Origin: Methylophaga sp.
GTDB lineage: Bacteria > Pseudomonadota > Gammaproteobacteria > Nitrosococcales > Methylophagaceae
Length of the DNA stretch: 16,645 nucleotides
NCBI GenBank assembly: GCA_007117275.1
Contig: SKGV01000153.1
Location: 1-16,645 of the forward strand
Direction: 5' to 3'
In this document: one piece after another, positions 1-8,234 of the stretch
Layout of the letters: every line of letters starts with the position of its first letter
How positions within the stretch are numbered: the first letter of the stretch is position 1
Program-made: the position numbers and the translations under genes
The notes under the pieces: generated by a model
Database searches by the model: none
The model's input: the letters and a program-made list of their open reading frames with translations, nothing else
What the model was told of the DNA's origin: nothing

Positions 1-3000
1 CATCCTTGATATCACGCACCATTTGCTCTGCCAGCTCACCTTTGTCATAAGGCGCATTGCTCGGCTCAATACAATACTGCGGCTTGTCAGCAGCAATACC
101 GGCATCCGACAGTAAAGGCATTAAATTAAGTTTTTGCTGCTTGGCGGTAGCGCCAGGCAACACTTCAAGCAAATCGGTACGGCCAATCAAGTCCTGCAAA
201 CTACGCACGCCGAGCTTAGCCAACCATTCACGGGTTTCACGGGCAACAAACTGGAAGTAGTTCATTACCATCTGCGGCAAGCCAATGAAGTGCTGTGTTC
301 GCAAGGTTTCGTTTTGAGTTGCAACACCGGTAGCGCAGTTATTCAGGTGACAGATACGCAGGTATTTACAGCCCAACGCGACCATCGGCCCGGTGCCAAA
401 ACCAAAGCTTTCAGCACCCAAAATTGCAGCCTTGATGACATCCAGCCCCGTTTTCAGGCCACCGTCTGTTTGCAAACGAACCTTGTCTCGCAAATCATTG
501 GCGCGCAAGGTCTGATGTGCTTCAGACAAGCCTAGCTCCCAGGGGCCACCGGCATACTTCACCGAGGTCAACGGACTGGCACCTGTGCCACCGTCATAAC
601 CAGAAATGGTAATCAAATCAGCATAGGCCTTTGCCACGCCAGCAGCGACCGTTCCCACTCCTGCCTGTGATACCAACTTGACCGAGACCAGCGCTTCCGG
701 GTTGACTTGTTTCAGGTCAAAAATCAGCTGCGCCAGATCTTCAATCGAGTAAATATCATGATGCGGCGGCGGTGAGATCAAGGTCACGCCCGGAACAGAG
801 TGCCGTAAGGTGGCAATCATCTGGTTGACCTTGCCACCCGGCAACTGACCGCCTTCACCCGGCTTGGCGCCTTGAGCAATTTTAATCTGCAATACTTCTG
901 CATTAACCAAATAATGCGGTGTTACCCCAAATCGGCCAGAGGCAATTTGTTTGATTTTCGAGACTCGCTCTGTACCAAAACGGTCGGGATCTTCACCGCC
1001 CTCACCAGAGTTAGAACGGCCGCCCAGGCGGTTCATTGCAATGGCCAGTGCTTCATGCGCCTCTGGTGACAGAGCGCCCAAAGACATGCCGGCACTATCG
1101 AATCGTTGCAGAATCTGACCGAGATCTTCTACGTCTTCAATATCAAGTGACTGATCAGCCAGCTTCACACCGAGTAGGTCACGCAATACCATGGGTTCAC
1201 GTTCATTGACTAATGCGGCATAGGCTTTGTAATCATCATAACTGCCACCTTGCACTGCTTTATGCAGTGTTGCGACCACATCCGGGTTGTAAGCGTGGTA
1301 TTCGCCACCATGCACAAACTTAAACAAACCACCCTGATCGCGCTGTTTACGCTGATTCCAGGCAAGTGCCGCCAGTTGCAGTTGATCTTGATGCAACTCT
1401 TCAAAGCTGGTGCCGTTGATTCGGCTGGTGCTCGCAGTAAAACACTTGTCAACGACCACATCATTCAAACCGACAATTTCAAACAGCTGCGCGCCACGGT
1501 AACTGGCAATGGTTGAAATACCCATTTTTGAGGTGATCTTGAACAAGCCTTTGTTGATGCCTTTGCGATAACGCTTACAGGCTTCAGCACGGTCAATGTT
1601 TTTGATTTCTCCGGTCTGGATCAGGTCATTCAGGCAGGCATAGGCAAGATAGGGATAAATCGCCGTCGCCCCATAGCCCAGCAACACGCCAAAATGATGC
1701 GGATCGCGTGCTGTCGCAGTCTCCACCAAAATATTGGCATCACAACGCAATCCGACCTTGATCAAGTGCTGGTGCACTGCACCCGTTGCCAGCAGCGCAT
1801 GAACTGGCAACTGATCTTTCTGGGTAGTACGGTCACTCAGCACCAGCACCACAACGCCATCGCGAACTGACTGTTCTGCCTGTTGGCAGATAGCATCTAT
1901 TGCGCTTTCAAGGTCCGTGTCTTTGGTGTACTGAAGGCTGATGGTTGTTGAGCGGCATCCAGCATTTTTGTCGCCAAGAGATAAAATCTGACGGAACTGG
2001 CTCTCGGACAACACCGGCGAGTCAACCACTACTCGCTGCGCATGCTCTTCGCTCTCTTCAAACAGGTTACGCTCTTCACCAATACAGGTTTCGAGGGACA
2101 TAACGATGTTTTCACGCAGCGGATCAATCGGCGGATTGGTCACCTGAGCAAATTGCTGACGGAAATAATCATAAAGCGATCTGACACGGCTCGACATCAC
2201 CGGGAATGGCGCATCGTCACCCATGGATCCGACGGCTTCCTGACCGTCCTCGCCCAGCACCCGCAAGACCTGATCACGTTCTTCAAATGAAACGCCAAAC
2301 AGCTTTTCGTAAATGCCTAGCAACTCACCTTCAATGGTGGGAGCGGTTTGATCATCTGCGGAATCTTTAAGCCGAATCAGATTATCTGCCAACCACTGCC
2401 GGTAGGGCTGTGCCGACTTGAGCATGTCGTTAATGCTGTCCGGCATCATCAGTTCACCGGTCTGCGTGTCCACCGCCAGCATTTGACCCGGTTTCAGACG
2501 ACCTTTAGCCACCACATCTTCGGCATTGTACTGATAAACCCCGACTTCGGAAGCCAGTGTGATATGGCGATCCTTGGTGATAACGTAACGCGCCGGACGC
2601 AGGCCATTGCGATCCAAGGTACAGGCAGCGTAACGACCATCTGTGATCACCACACCCGCCGGACCATCCCAAGGCTCCATGTGCATGGAGTTAAAGTCAT
2701 AAAATGCCTTGAGATCGGCATCCATCGTCGGATCATTCTGCCACGCAGGTGGAATCAATAAACGCATGGCGCGGAACAAGTTAACGCCACCGGCAAGCAG
2801 CGCCTCTAACATATTGTCCATGCTGGAAGAGTCCGACCCGATGGTTCCGACCAGTGGGCGGATATCATCCATATTTTCGATAAGTGATGTTGCAAACTTG
2901 GCACCACGAGCCAAGGCCCAGTTACGGTTACCCTGAACCGTGTTGATTTCACCATTATGCGCTAGATATCGGAATGGTTGAGCCAGGCGCCACTGAGGCC

Positions 3001-3697
3001 ATGTATTGGTAGAGAACCGCTGGTGAAACACACAAATGGCGGTTTCCAAGCGTTCGTCATTTAGATCCTTGTAAAACACCGGCAGGTATGACGGCATTAC
3101 CAGACCTTTGTAGGAAACGACTTGCGCTGACAGGCTGGGAATATAAAAATCCGAGTCGTCAGTAATGGCTTTTTCGGCTTTGCGTCTTGCGATATACAGA
3201 GCGCGCTCAAAAGCAGCGTCATCCATATTGTCTGCCGCATTGATAAACAACTGACGCATTACAGGCAAGGAACGCAATGCTTCATCACCACAGGCAGACG
3301 CCGCATCAACGGGCACATCGCGCCAACCCAGAACTTCGAGGCCTTGTTGTTTGACTGCGTAGACCACTGCCTTTTGCGCGTCAGCAGCCTTGACGGTGTC
3401 CTGTGACAAAAACACCATACCCACGGCATATCGATCCGCCAGATTAAAGCCGAGCTCTGCAGCGACCGCCTGAAAAAAGCTGTCAGGTTTTTTCAATAAC
3501 AAGCCACAACCGTCACCGGTTTTGCCATCAGCACCAATTGCGCCACGATGGGTCAGATTACCCAAGGCCTCAATCGCAGTTTTGACTAGCCAATGACTTG
3601 GCTTGCCATCCATTTGCGCGATGAGGCCGAAGCCACAATTGTCTCTTTCAAATTCGGGCCGGTAGAGGCCCTGTGTCAATTCAGTTGGCTGACTCAC
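1..3697 (-). CDS. gltB: Glutamate synthase (NADPH) large subunit, C-terminus cut by window edge
   Basis: This is the glutamine amidotransferase/FMN subunit of GOGAT. It hydrolyses glutamine and uses the ammonia to convert 2-oxoglutarate to glutamate in the cytoplasm, with electrons supplied by GltD. 1232 codons are present; the family is usually about 1480-1520, so most of the C-terminal beta-helix (GXGXG) domain lies off the left edge. The start is GTG at 3697, behind AAAGG (3706-3710). It gives a 20-residue propeptide ending ERDN before Cys21 of CGFGLIA, the class II amidotransferase nucleophile exposed by processing. The FMN/synthase domain covers roughly residues 830-1200. Cys1110, Cys1116 and Cys1121 have the C-x5-C-x4-C spacing of the [3Fe-4S] cluster, followed by ATGVATQN. 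The frame is the same at both ends, so there is no net frameshift. gltD is expected just downstream, outside the window. The family assignment is firm. Confidence 0.97.
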   Translation of the reverse strand, partial: MSQPTELTQGLYRPEFERDNCGFGLIAQMDGKPSHWLVKTAIEALGNLTHRGAIGADGKTGDGCGLLLKKPDSFFQAVAAELGFNLADRYAVGMVFLSQDTVKAADAQKAVVYAVKQQGLEVLGWRDVPVDAASACGDEALRSLPVMRQLFINAADNMDDAAFERALYIARRKAEKAITDDSDFYIPSLSAQVVSYKGLVMPSYLPVFYKDLNDERLETAICVFHQRFSTNTWPQWRLAQPFRYLAHNGEINTVQGNRNWALARGAKFATSLIENMDDIRPLVGTIGSDSSSMDNMLEALLAGGVNLFRAMRLLIPPAWQNDPTMDADLKAFYDFNSMHMEPWDGPAGVVITDGRYAACTLDRNGLRPARYVITKDRHITLASEVGVYQYNAEDVVAKGRLKPGQMLAVDTQTGELMMPDSINDMLKSAQPYRQWLADNLIRLKDSADDQTAPTIEGELLGIYEKLFGVSFEERDQVLRVLGEDGQEAVGSMGDDAPFPVMSSRVRSLYDYFRQQFAQVTNPPIDPLRENIVMSLETCIGEERNLFEESEEHAQRVVVDSPVLSESQFRQILSLGDKNAGCRSTTISLQYTKDTDLESAIDAICQQAEQSVRDGVVVLVLSDRTTQKDQLPVHALLATGAVHQHLIKVGLRCDANILVETATARDPHHFGVLLGYGATAIYPYLAYACLNDLIQTGEIKNIDRAEACKRYRKGINKGLFKITSKMGISTIASYRGAQLFEIVGLNDVVVDKCFTASTSRINGTSFEELHQDQLQLAALAWNQRKQRDQGGLFKFVHGGEYHAYNPDVVATLHKAVQGGSYDDYKAYAALVNEREPMVLRDLLGVKLADQSLDIEDVEDLGQILQRFDSAGMSLGALSPEAHEALAIAMNRLGGRSNSGEGGEDPDRFGTERVSKIKQIASGRFGVTPHYLVNAEVLQIKIAQGAKPGEGGQLPGGKVNQMIATLRHSVPGVTLISPPPHHDIYSIEDLAQLIFDLKQVNPEALVSVKLVSQAGVGTVAAGVAKAYADLITISGYDGGTGASPLTSVKYAGGPWELGLSEAHQTLRANDLRDKVRLQTDGGLKTGLDVIKAAILGAESFGFGTGPMVALGCKYLRICHLNNCATGVATQNETLRTQHFIGLPQMVMNYFQFVARETREWLAKLGVRSLQDLIGRTDLLEVLPGATAKQQKLNLMPLLSDAGIAADKPQYCIEPSNAPYDKGELAEQMVRDIKD

Positions 3698-3752
3698 GTC
3701 ACGTACCTTTAAGTTACTGTTTACGCCGCCACGTTGCCCTCCGGTTAACCGG
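3698..3752 (-). promoter_or_regulatory. gltB leader with ribosome binding site and 12-bp palindrome
   Basis: This is the proximal part of the gltB 5' leader. AAAGG (minus strand, 3710-3706) sits 8 nt before the GTG start. A second GTG at 3702-3700 is out of frame and meets TGA after one codon, so 3697 is the only sensible start. CCGGTTAACCGG at 3741-3752 is a perfect 12-bp palindrome about 50 bp inside the inferred transcript. It could be an operator or a small hairpin. I do not recognise it as the site of a named regulator. Confidence 0.5.
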
Positions 3753-3809
3753 CCCCATGAAATTGGGTGTGTTGGGACGTGTACAAAAACACGGCAGAAA
3801 GGGCAAACC

Positions 3810-3838
3810 AGTATATCTGCTCGTCCCCTTCCGTTCAA
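3810..3838 (-). promoter_or_regulatory. Predicted sigma70 promoter of gltB
   Basis: On the minus strand TTGAAC (3838-3833) is followed after exactly 17 bp by TATACT (3815-3810). These match the sigma70 consensus at 4 of 6 and 5 of 6 positions. The inferred transcription start is near 3803, giving a leader of about 105 nt before the GTG codon. This is the best promoter match in the window by eye. No nitrogen-regulatory (sigma54 -24/-12) element was seen. Confidence 0.6.
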
Positions 3839-3841
3839 TTG

Positions 3842-3870
3842 TTGCCGTGCTGTCTATGACCGCAAATACT
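3842..3870 (+). promoter_or_regulatory. Candidate sigma70 promoter of purE-purK
   Basis: TTGCCG (3842-3847), a 17-bp spacer and AATACT (3865-3870) fit sigma70 at 4 of 6 positions in each hexamer, which would put transcription start near 3877. The -35 lies 3 bp from the gltB -35 on the other strand, so one bound regulator could affect both directions. Alternative -10-like TAAAAT hexamers occur at 3894-3899 and 3903-3908, but without good -35 partners. No clear PurR box (ACGCAAACGTTTGCGT-like) is visible. Confidence 0.35.
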
Positions 3871-3884
3871 GCAGTAAATTTTCC

Positions 3885-3900
3885 TATTTTCAATAAAATA
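3885..3900. repeat. AT-rich inverted repeat upstream of purE
   Basis: TATTTT-CAAT-AAAATA is a perfect inverted repeat with 6-bp arms and a 4-nt loop, 41 bp before the purE start. It overlaps a -10-like TAAAAT. It could be a weak hairpin in the purE leader or an operator half-site pair. In such AT-rich sequence it may also be chance. Confidence 0.35.
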
Positions 3901-3941
3901 GCTAAAATGCATTGCTTTTCTGTCAATGCAACGGAACTATC

Positions 3942-4439
3942 ATGAATACACCGGTTGTCGGCATCGTCATGGGCAGCAACAGTGATTGGCCTGTGATGCA
4001 AAAAGCCGTTGAGCAACTCGAGGCGTTTGGCGTGCCCCACGAGACACGCATCGTATCAGCACACCGAACGCCCGATCTGTTGAGCGACTACGCGAAAACT
4101 GCGCATCAACGAGGCCTTAGCTGCATCATTGCAGGGGCTGGTGGCGCCGCACATCTTCCGGGCATGATAGCAGCCAATACCTGTTTACCGGTATTAGGTG
4201 TGCCAGTTCCGTCAAAGTATTTGAAAGGTCAGGACTCATTGTTGTCAATAGTCCAGATGCCCAAAGGCATACCGGTGGCAACCTTTGCGATTGGTGAAGC
4301 AGGTGCCGCCAATGCTGCTTTGTTTGCCATTGCTCAACTGGCGACACAGGACGATGCGCTCCGAGAAAAACTCGAGGCATTTCGTCAGCAACAAACCCAG
4401 GCGGTGCTCGGCATGACACTGCCTGCACACGCGGAATAA
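3942..4439 (+). CDS. purE: N5-carboxyaminoimidazole ribonucleotide mutase (PurE, class I)
   Basis: PurE converts N5-CAIR, made by PurK, to CAIR in de novo purine synthesis in the cytoplasm; the family forms an octamer. The protein is 165 residues, the usual class I length. Visible landmarks are the substrate loop GSNSDWPVM (11-19), SAHRTPDLL (39-47) with the likely catalytic His41, and AGAGGAAHLPGM with the following VPSKYLKGQDSLLSIVQMP, typical of the bacterial mutase. I place the start at ATG 3942, preceded by GGAA; an upstream in-frame ATG at 3912 adds ten residues unlike the family. purK begins 8 nt after the stop, and PurE's GGAATAAG end supplies the likely purK ribosome binding site. 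Presence of purK supports the two-step bacterial route rather than direct AIR carboxylation. Confidence 0.97.
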   Translation: MNTPVVGIVMGSNSDWPVMQKAVEQLEAFGVPHETRIVSAHRTPDLLSDYAKTAHQRGLSCIIAGAGGAAHLPGMIAANTCLPVLGVPVPSKYLKGQDSLLSIVQMPKGIPVATFAIGEAGAANAALFAIAQLATQDDALREKLEAFRQQQTQAVLGMTLPAHAE

Positions 4440-4447
4440 GCGCCATT

Positions 4448-5578
4448 ATGATACTGCCCGGTTCAACTCTTGGAATGCTCGGCGGCGGTCAACTAGGCCG
4501 TATGTTCACCAGCGCCGCCCAGTCAATGGGCTACAGGGTTATCGTACTCGACCCCGATCAAAACAGCCCCGCTGGAATTATTGCCGATCAGCACATTTGC
4601 GCAAACTACACAGACGAGCAAGCACTGATACAAATGGCACAGCAGTGTGCCGCTATCACTACCGAGTTTGAGAATATTCCTGCCAGCAGCCTGGCCTTTC
4701 TTGAGCAGCGAACGGTTGTTCACCCTTCTTCAACGGCCTTGGCAAAAACACAAAATCGTAACGTCGAGAAAGACTTTATCAACAGTCTCGGTATTGCCAC
4801 GGTTCCGTTTGCCAGCATCCATAGCCAAGAAGATCTAATCGCGGCAGCCAAGAGCGTTGAATTTCCAGCCATCCTAAAAGTTGCCAGCTTTGGATACGAT
4901 GGCAAGGGTCAGGTGGTCTGTGAAACTCTTGATGCAGCGCTGCAAGCCTTTAAATCACTGGGCCAGAAAGAATGTGTGCTAGAGCAACGTATCCAGCTGG
5001 ATCGTGAAATTTCGGTGGTGCTGGCTCGCAGCGAGCAGGGTGCGATCTACCACTTTCCTGTGGCCGAGAATGTGCACGTCAACGGTATTCTGCATTCTAC
5101 CCGAGTGCCTGCTAGCGTCAGCTCGGCTCATCAAGAAAAAGCCATTGAAATGGCAGGCAAAATTGCTGCCGGACTGAATTACGTCGGCACCATGGCCGTT
5201 GAGTTTTTTGTTGACCAATCCGGCAACATTATTGCCAACGAAATCGCGCCAAGACCCCACAATTCCGGTCACTACACCCTGGACGCCTGCCACAGCTCAC
5301 AGTTCGAACAGCAAGTCAGAATGCTGTGTGGTTTGGCCAGCGGTGATACCTCATTGATCTCGCCCGTCGTAATGATTAACCTGCTTGGCGATATCTGGGG
5401 TAACTCACAACCTAACTGGCAGGTGGCTTTGCAGCGACCAAATGTCAAACTGCATCTGTACGGCAAAAAACAGGCACGCGTTGGCCGCAAGATGGGGCAC
5501 TTCAATGTACTTGAAGCCTCTGCAGAATCGGCCCTGAATCAAGCATCACGGGTGTTTGAGGCACTTAAGGCAGATTAG
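4448..5578 (+). CDS. purK: 5-(Carboxyamino)imidazole ribonucleotide synthase (PurK)
   Basis: This ATP-grasp enzyme uses ATP and bicarbonate to carboxylate aminoimidazole ribonucleotide to N5-CAIR, the substrate of PurE. It is 376 residues, close to the family norm. The N-terminal preATP-grasp fold starts with GMLGGGQLGRM (9-19). The ATP-binding segment is FPAILKVASFGYDGKGQ (139-155, with Lys144). The metal/phosphate segment includes VEFF (251-254, Glu252) and NEIAPRPHNSGHYT (264-277, Glu265). The C-terminal part carries the short LYGK stretch typical of PurK. The ATG at 4448 is 8 nt after purE, so the two are co-transcribed and probably translationally linked. The next gene starts 2 nt after the purK stop. 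There are no oddities in the catalytic regions. Confidence 0.97.
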   Translation: MILPGSTLGMLGGGQLGRMFTSAAQSMGYRVIVLDPDQNSPAGIIADQHICANYTDEQALIQMAQQCAAITTEFENIPASSLAFLEQRTVVHPSSTALAKTQNRNVEKDFINSLGIATVPFASIHSQEDLIAAAKSVEFPAILKVASFGYDGKGQVVCETLDAALQAFKSLGQKECVLEQRIQLDREISVVLARSEQGAIYHFPVAENVHVNGILHSTRVPASVSSAHQEKAIEMAGKIAAGLNYVGTMAVEFFVDQSGNIIANEIAPRPHNSGHYTLDACHSSQFEQQVRMLCGLASGDTSLISPVVMINLLGDIWGNSQPNWQVALQRPNVKLHLYGKKQARVGRKMGHFNVLEASAESALNQASRVFEALKAD

Positions 5579-5580
5579 CA

Positions 5581-5868
5581 GTGACTGACACCAGGCATAC
5601 ACTACTCATTCACTACTGCAGTCAATGCAGATGGATGCTAAGAGCCAGTTGGACAGCACAAGAACTGCTGACCACCTTTGAGGGTGACATTGCCGAAGTT
5701 GTGCTAAGGCCCGGCACTGGGGGCATTTTTGAAGTGCATGTGGATGACACGCTTATCTGGTCGCGCAAACATCAAGGCCGCTTTCCAGAGCTTTCAGAGC
5801 TCAAACAAAAACTGCGGGACATTATCGATCCGCAGCGAGATTTAGGCCATTCCGACAGCAAAAATTAA
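5581..5868 (+). CDS. SelW/SelT/SelH (Rdx) family thioredoxin-like protein, Cys form
   Basis: This is a 95-residue cytoplasmic protein of the Rdx family, small thioredoxin-fold proteins related to selenoprotein W. It opens with a beta strand and the redox motif HYCSQCRW (Cys13-x2-Cys16), then a helix, then GTGGIFEVHVDDTLIWSRK and GRFPE, all characteristic of the family. The usual Sec position is Cys here; there is no in-frame TGA. The start is GTG at 5581, only 2 nt after the purK stop, so it looks like the third gene of the purE-purK operon. Its stop (TAA 5866-5868) overlaps the convergent topA stop by sharing TTAA at 5865-5868. The biochemical role of bacterial members is not settled; they are thought to act in thiol redox. 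A direct role in purine synthesis is not implied by the sequence. Confidence 0.85.
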   Translation: MTDTRHTLLIHYCSQCRWMLRASWTAQELLTTFEGDIAEVVLRPGTGGIFEVHVDDTLIWSRKHQGRFPELSELKQKLRDIIDPQRDLGHSDSKN

Positions 5869-8150
5869 TCCGCGGTTTCGACTCGTTCGCTGTAGCCGCA
5901 TTCTTTTTGCGGGCAGACCTTTTCAGTGCCTTTGCTCTTGGTGGTTTTCAGCGTCAAAATCGGCCAACTACAGTTCGGGCAAGGCTCATTCACCGGCTCA
6001 TTCCATAGCGCATAGTCACAGGTTGGATATTCCGAGCAAGAGTAAAACACTTTGCCACGCCTTGATTTTCGGGTGAGGATTTCGCCCTTGTTGCATTTCG
6101 GGCAGATCACACCAGTGTTGGCCGGTTGCTCCAACGACTCAATATGTTTGCATTTTGGGTAACCACTACAACCGATGAACTTGCCATATTTACCGGTGCG
6201 AACCCATAGATCAGAATCACATTTGGGACACTTGCGGCCTTCAACCACTTCGGGCTCGCTGGCACTGGTTTCCTCGCCGTTGATGTTGCGTGTGTAATCA
6301 CACTCCGGATATCCGGTACAGCCAATAAAGCGGCCGCTGCGACCCAGGCGACTGGACAGTTTTTTGCCACATTTTGGGCAGTCCTCATCCAGCAACTCTT
6401 GTGTTACATCGCTGCGCTGCACTTCCTTGTCTTTGGTTTCAACCTGCTCCTTGAAGGGTCCCCAGAAATTTCGCAACAACGGGATCCACTCTTCCTCGCC
6501 TCGAGACACCGCATCCAGCTCATCTTCGAGCCTGGCAGTAAAGTCGTAATCGACATAGCGGGTAAAGTGTTCAACCAGAAACTTACCGACCACACGGCCA
6601 ACATCGGTCGGGTGAAAACGCTTGTTCAGCAGCTCAACATATTCTCGCTGCAGCAAGGTGGAAATGATGCTGGCATAGGTCGAAGGACGGCCAATATCAT
6701 GCTCTTCCAGTGACTTGACCAAGCTGGCTTCACTGTAACGAGGTGGTGGTTCAGTAAAATGCTGCTCTGGACGAATGTTGACCAATGTGACGACTTGTCC
6801 GACCTCCATCGGAGGTAACAGCTTTTCATCCTTATCTTCAGCATTGTCGTCACGGCTTTCCATGTAAATGCTCATAAAGCCGGGGTTGACCACTGTCGAG
6901 CCGGTCGCTCTGAAGCTATTTCCCTTACCACACGCCATATCCACAGCAACCGTGTTGAGCGTGGCATGAATCATTTGGCTAGCCATGGTGCGTTGCCAAA
7001 TGAGCGTATACAGCTTGAGTTGATCCGCTGACAGGTAAGCCTTCATGGCTTCTGGCGTGCGTTCTACTGAAGTTGGGCGAACGGCCTCATGTGCTTCTTG
7101 CGCATTTTTTGACTTGGTTTTGTATTCATGTGGCTTGGATGGCAGCGACTGACTGCCGTATTTGCTGGTAATCAGCTGGCGAATCTCAGACACAGCCTCA
7201 GCCGCCAAGGCGACCGAGTCGGTACGCATGTATGTGATAAGACCTACCGCACCCTCGCCGGTATCGACGCCCTCATACAGCTGTTGCGCCACACTCATGG
7301 TACGCTGCGCGCCAAAACCCAACTTGCGTGAGGCTTCTTGTTGCAAGGTTGAGGTCGTAAAAGGCGCGGAAGGATTACGTTTGCGTTGTTTTTTCTCGAC
7401 CTCTGTCACCAGCAGCTTGCCCTGCGCCGCCTGATTCAGATCGGTGACAACCTTGTTGGCCTGCGCTGCACTGTCAACGGAAAACTGGCTCAGTTTTTTG
7501 TCGGCAAGATGAGTTAGTTTGGCCTGAAATGCTTTTGCCTCAGCCTCAACATCTGCTTCAATGGTCCAGTATTCACGAGCCTTGAACGCTTCAATTTCCA
7601 GCTCACGCTCAACAATCATGCGCAAGGCAGGGCTTTGAACACGCCCAGCGGACAAGCCACGGCGAACTTTTTTCCAGAGCAGGGGCGACAAGGTGAAACC
7701 GACCAGATAATCCAGCGCACGTCGTGCCTGCTGGGCATTGACCAAATGCATCGACAGCTCGCGTGGGTTCGCTACGGCATCATTGACCGCCTGCTTAGTA
7801 ATTTCATGGAACACAACTCGATGTGTTTCCTTGTTCTTTAGCACACCTTTTTTCTTGAGCAATTCGAACAAATGCCAGGAAATGGCCTCTCCCTCGCGGT
7901 CCGGGTCGGTTGCCAGATAGAGCACGTCGGCCTTTTTCATCGCCTTAGCAATCGCCTCCACATGCTTGCTGTTCCGATCAATGACTTGATACTTCATCGC
8001 AAAATCATTGACCGGATCAACCGCGCCCTCTTTTGGCAACAAGTCTCGCACGTGACCGTAAGAGGCTAGCACCTCGACATCTGTGCCAAGGTATTTCTGA
8101 ATGGTCTTGGCCTTGGCCGGAGACTCAACGATGACGAGTTTTTTTCCCAT
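5865..8150 (-). CDS. topA: DNA topoisomerase I (type IA)
   Basis: TopA relaxes negatively supercoiled DNA through a transient 5'-phosphotyrosine. The protein is 761 residues from ATG 8150, which has GGAT 5-8 nt upstream. In-frame codons up to 8198 would add a 16-residue hydrophobic extension with no family counterpart. The TOPRIM domain has Glu9 in VIVESPAKAK and TDPDREGE (81-88, acidic Asp82, Asp84, Glu86). The active site is GLITYMRTDSV with Tyr307; RYSEASLVKSLE (471-482) and GRPSTYASI (488-496) are standard type IA segments. The C-terminus has four Cys4 zinc ribbons: Cys591/594/611/617, 641/644/661/667, 683/686/705/711 and 724/727/746/751. E. coli TopA has three Cys4 fingers plus ribbons lacking cysteines, and is about 100 residues longer. 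topA follows smg after a terminator, so it probably has its own promoter; it converges on the Rdx gene. Confidence 0.97.
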   Translation of the reverse strand: MGKKLVIVESPAKAKTIQKYLGTDVEVLASYGHVRDLLPKEGAVDPVNDFAMKYQVIDRNSKHVEAIAKAMKKADVLYLATDPDREGEAISWHLFELLKKKGVLKNKETHRVVFHEITKQAVNDAVANPRELSMHLVNAQQARRALDYLVGFTLSPLLWKKVRRGLSAGRVQSPALRMIVERELEIEAFKAREYWTIEADVEAEAKAFQAKLTHLADKKLSQFSVDSAAQANKVVTDLNQAAQGKLLVTEVEKKQRKRNPSAPFTTSTLQQEASRKLGFGAQRTMSVAQQLYEGVDTGEGAVGLITYMRTDSVALAAEAVSEIRQLITSKYGSQSLPSKPHEYKTKSKNAQEAHEAVRPTSVERTPEAMKAYLSADQLKLYTLIWQRTMASQMIHATLNTVAVDMACGKGNSFRATGSTVVNPGFMSIYMESRDDNAEDKDEKLLPPMEVGQVVTLVNIRPEQHFTEPPPRYSEASLVKSLEEHDIGRPSTYASIISTLLQREYVELLNKRFHPTDVGRVVGKFLVEHFTRYVDYDFTARLEDELDAVSRGEEEWIPLLRNFWGPFKEQVETKDKEVQRSDVTQELLDEDCPKCGKKLSSRLGRSGRFIGCTGYPECDYTRNINGEETSASEPEVVEGRKCPKCDSDLWVRTGKYGKFIGCSGYPKCKHIESLEQPANTGVICPKCNKGEILTRKSRRGKVFYSCSEYPTCDYALWNEPVNEPCPNCSWPILTLKTTKSKGTEKVCPQKECGYSERVETAD

Positions 8151-8177
8151 AAATATCCATAACAAAAACAGGCTCTT

Positions 8178-8206
8178 AAACAACAAAGCCCGCGGCAAGA
8201 CGGGCT
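8178..8206 (-). terminator. Rho-independent terminator after smg
   Basis: Read on the minus strand, AGCCCG (8206-8201), an 8-nt loop and CGGGCT (8192-8187) form a GC-rich stem followed by the T-rich TTGTTGTTT. It lies 29 bp past the smg stop and 28 bp before the topA start. It should end the tsaP-dprA-smg transcript, at least in part, and separate it from topA. I could not identify a convincing topA promoter in the remaining bases. Confidence 0.7.
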
Positions 8207-8234
8207 CAGTGTGAATAGTGACAATGCTACGCCG

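Noticed and set aside
2348..2761. 137-codon plus-strand open frame inside gltB
   Set aside because: It is antisense to conserved gltB codons; its composition is what the reverse complement of gltB gives and no recognisable domain appears.
3714..4040. 108-codon minus-strand open frame across the purE start
   Set aside because: It runs antisense through the purE N-terminus and the gltB promoter region, has no family resemblance and no ribosome binding site, and would conflict with two well-supported genes.
5617..5628. Possible selenocysteine in the Rdx protein
   Set aside because: The motif codons read Cys-Ser-Gln-Cys with no in-frame TGA, so this is the cysteine form.
8151..8186. topA promoter TTGTTT-17-ATGGAT
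   Set aside because: The -10 match is poor and the position overlaps the ribosome binding site; not convincing.
8151..8198. Upstream in-frame extension of topA with a hydrophobic stretch, resembling a signal peptide
   Set aside because: It runs through the terminator after smg and precedes the conserved MGKKLVIVES start with its own ribosome binding site; a cytoplasmic topoisomerase would not carry a signal peptide.
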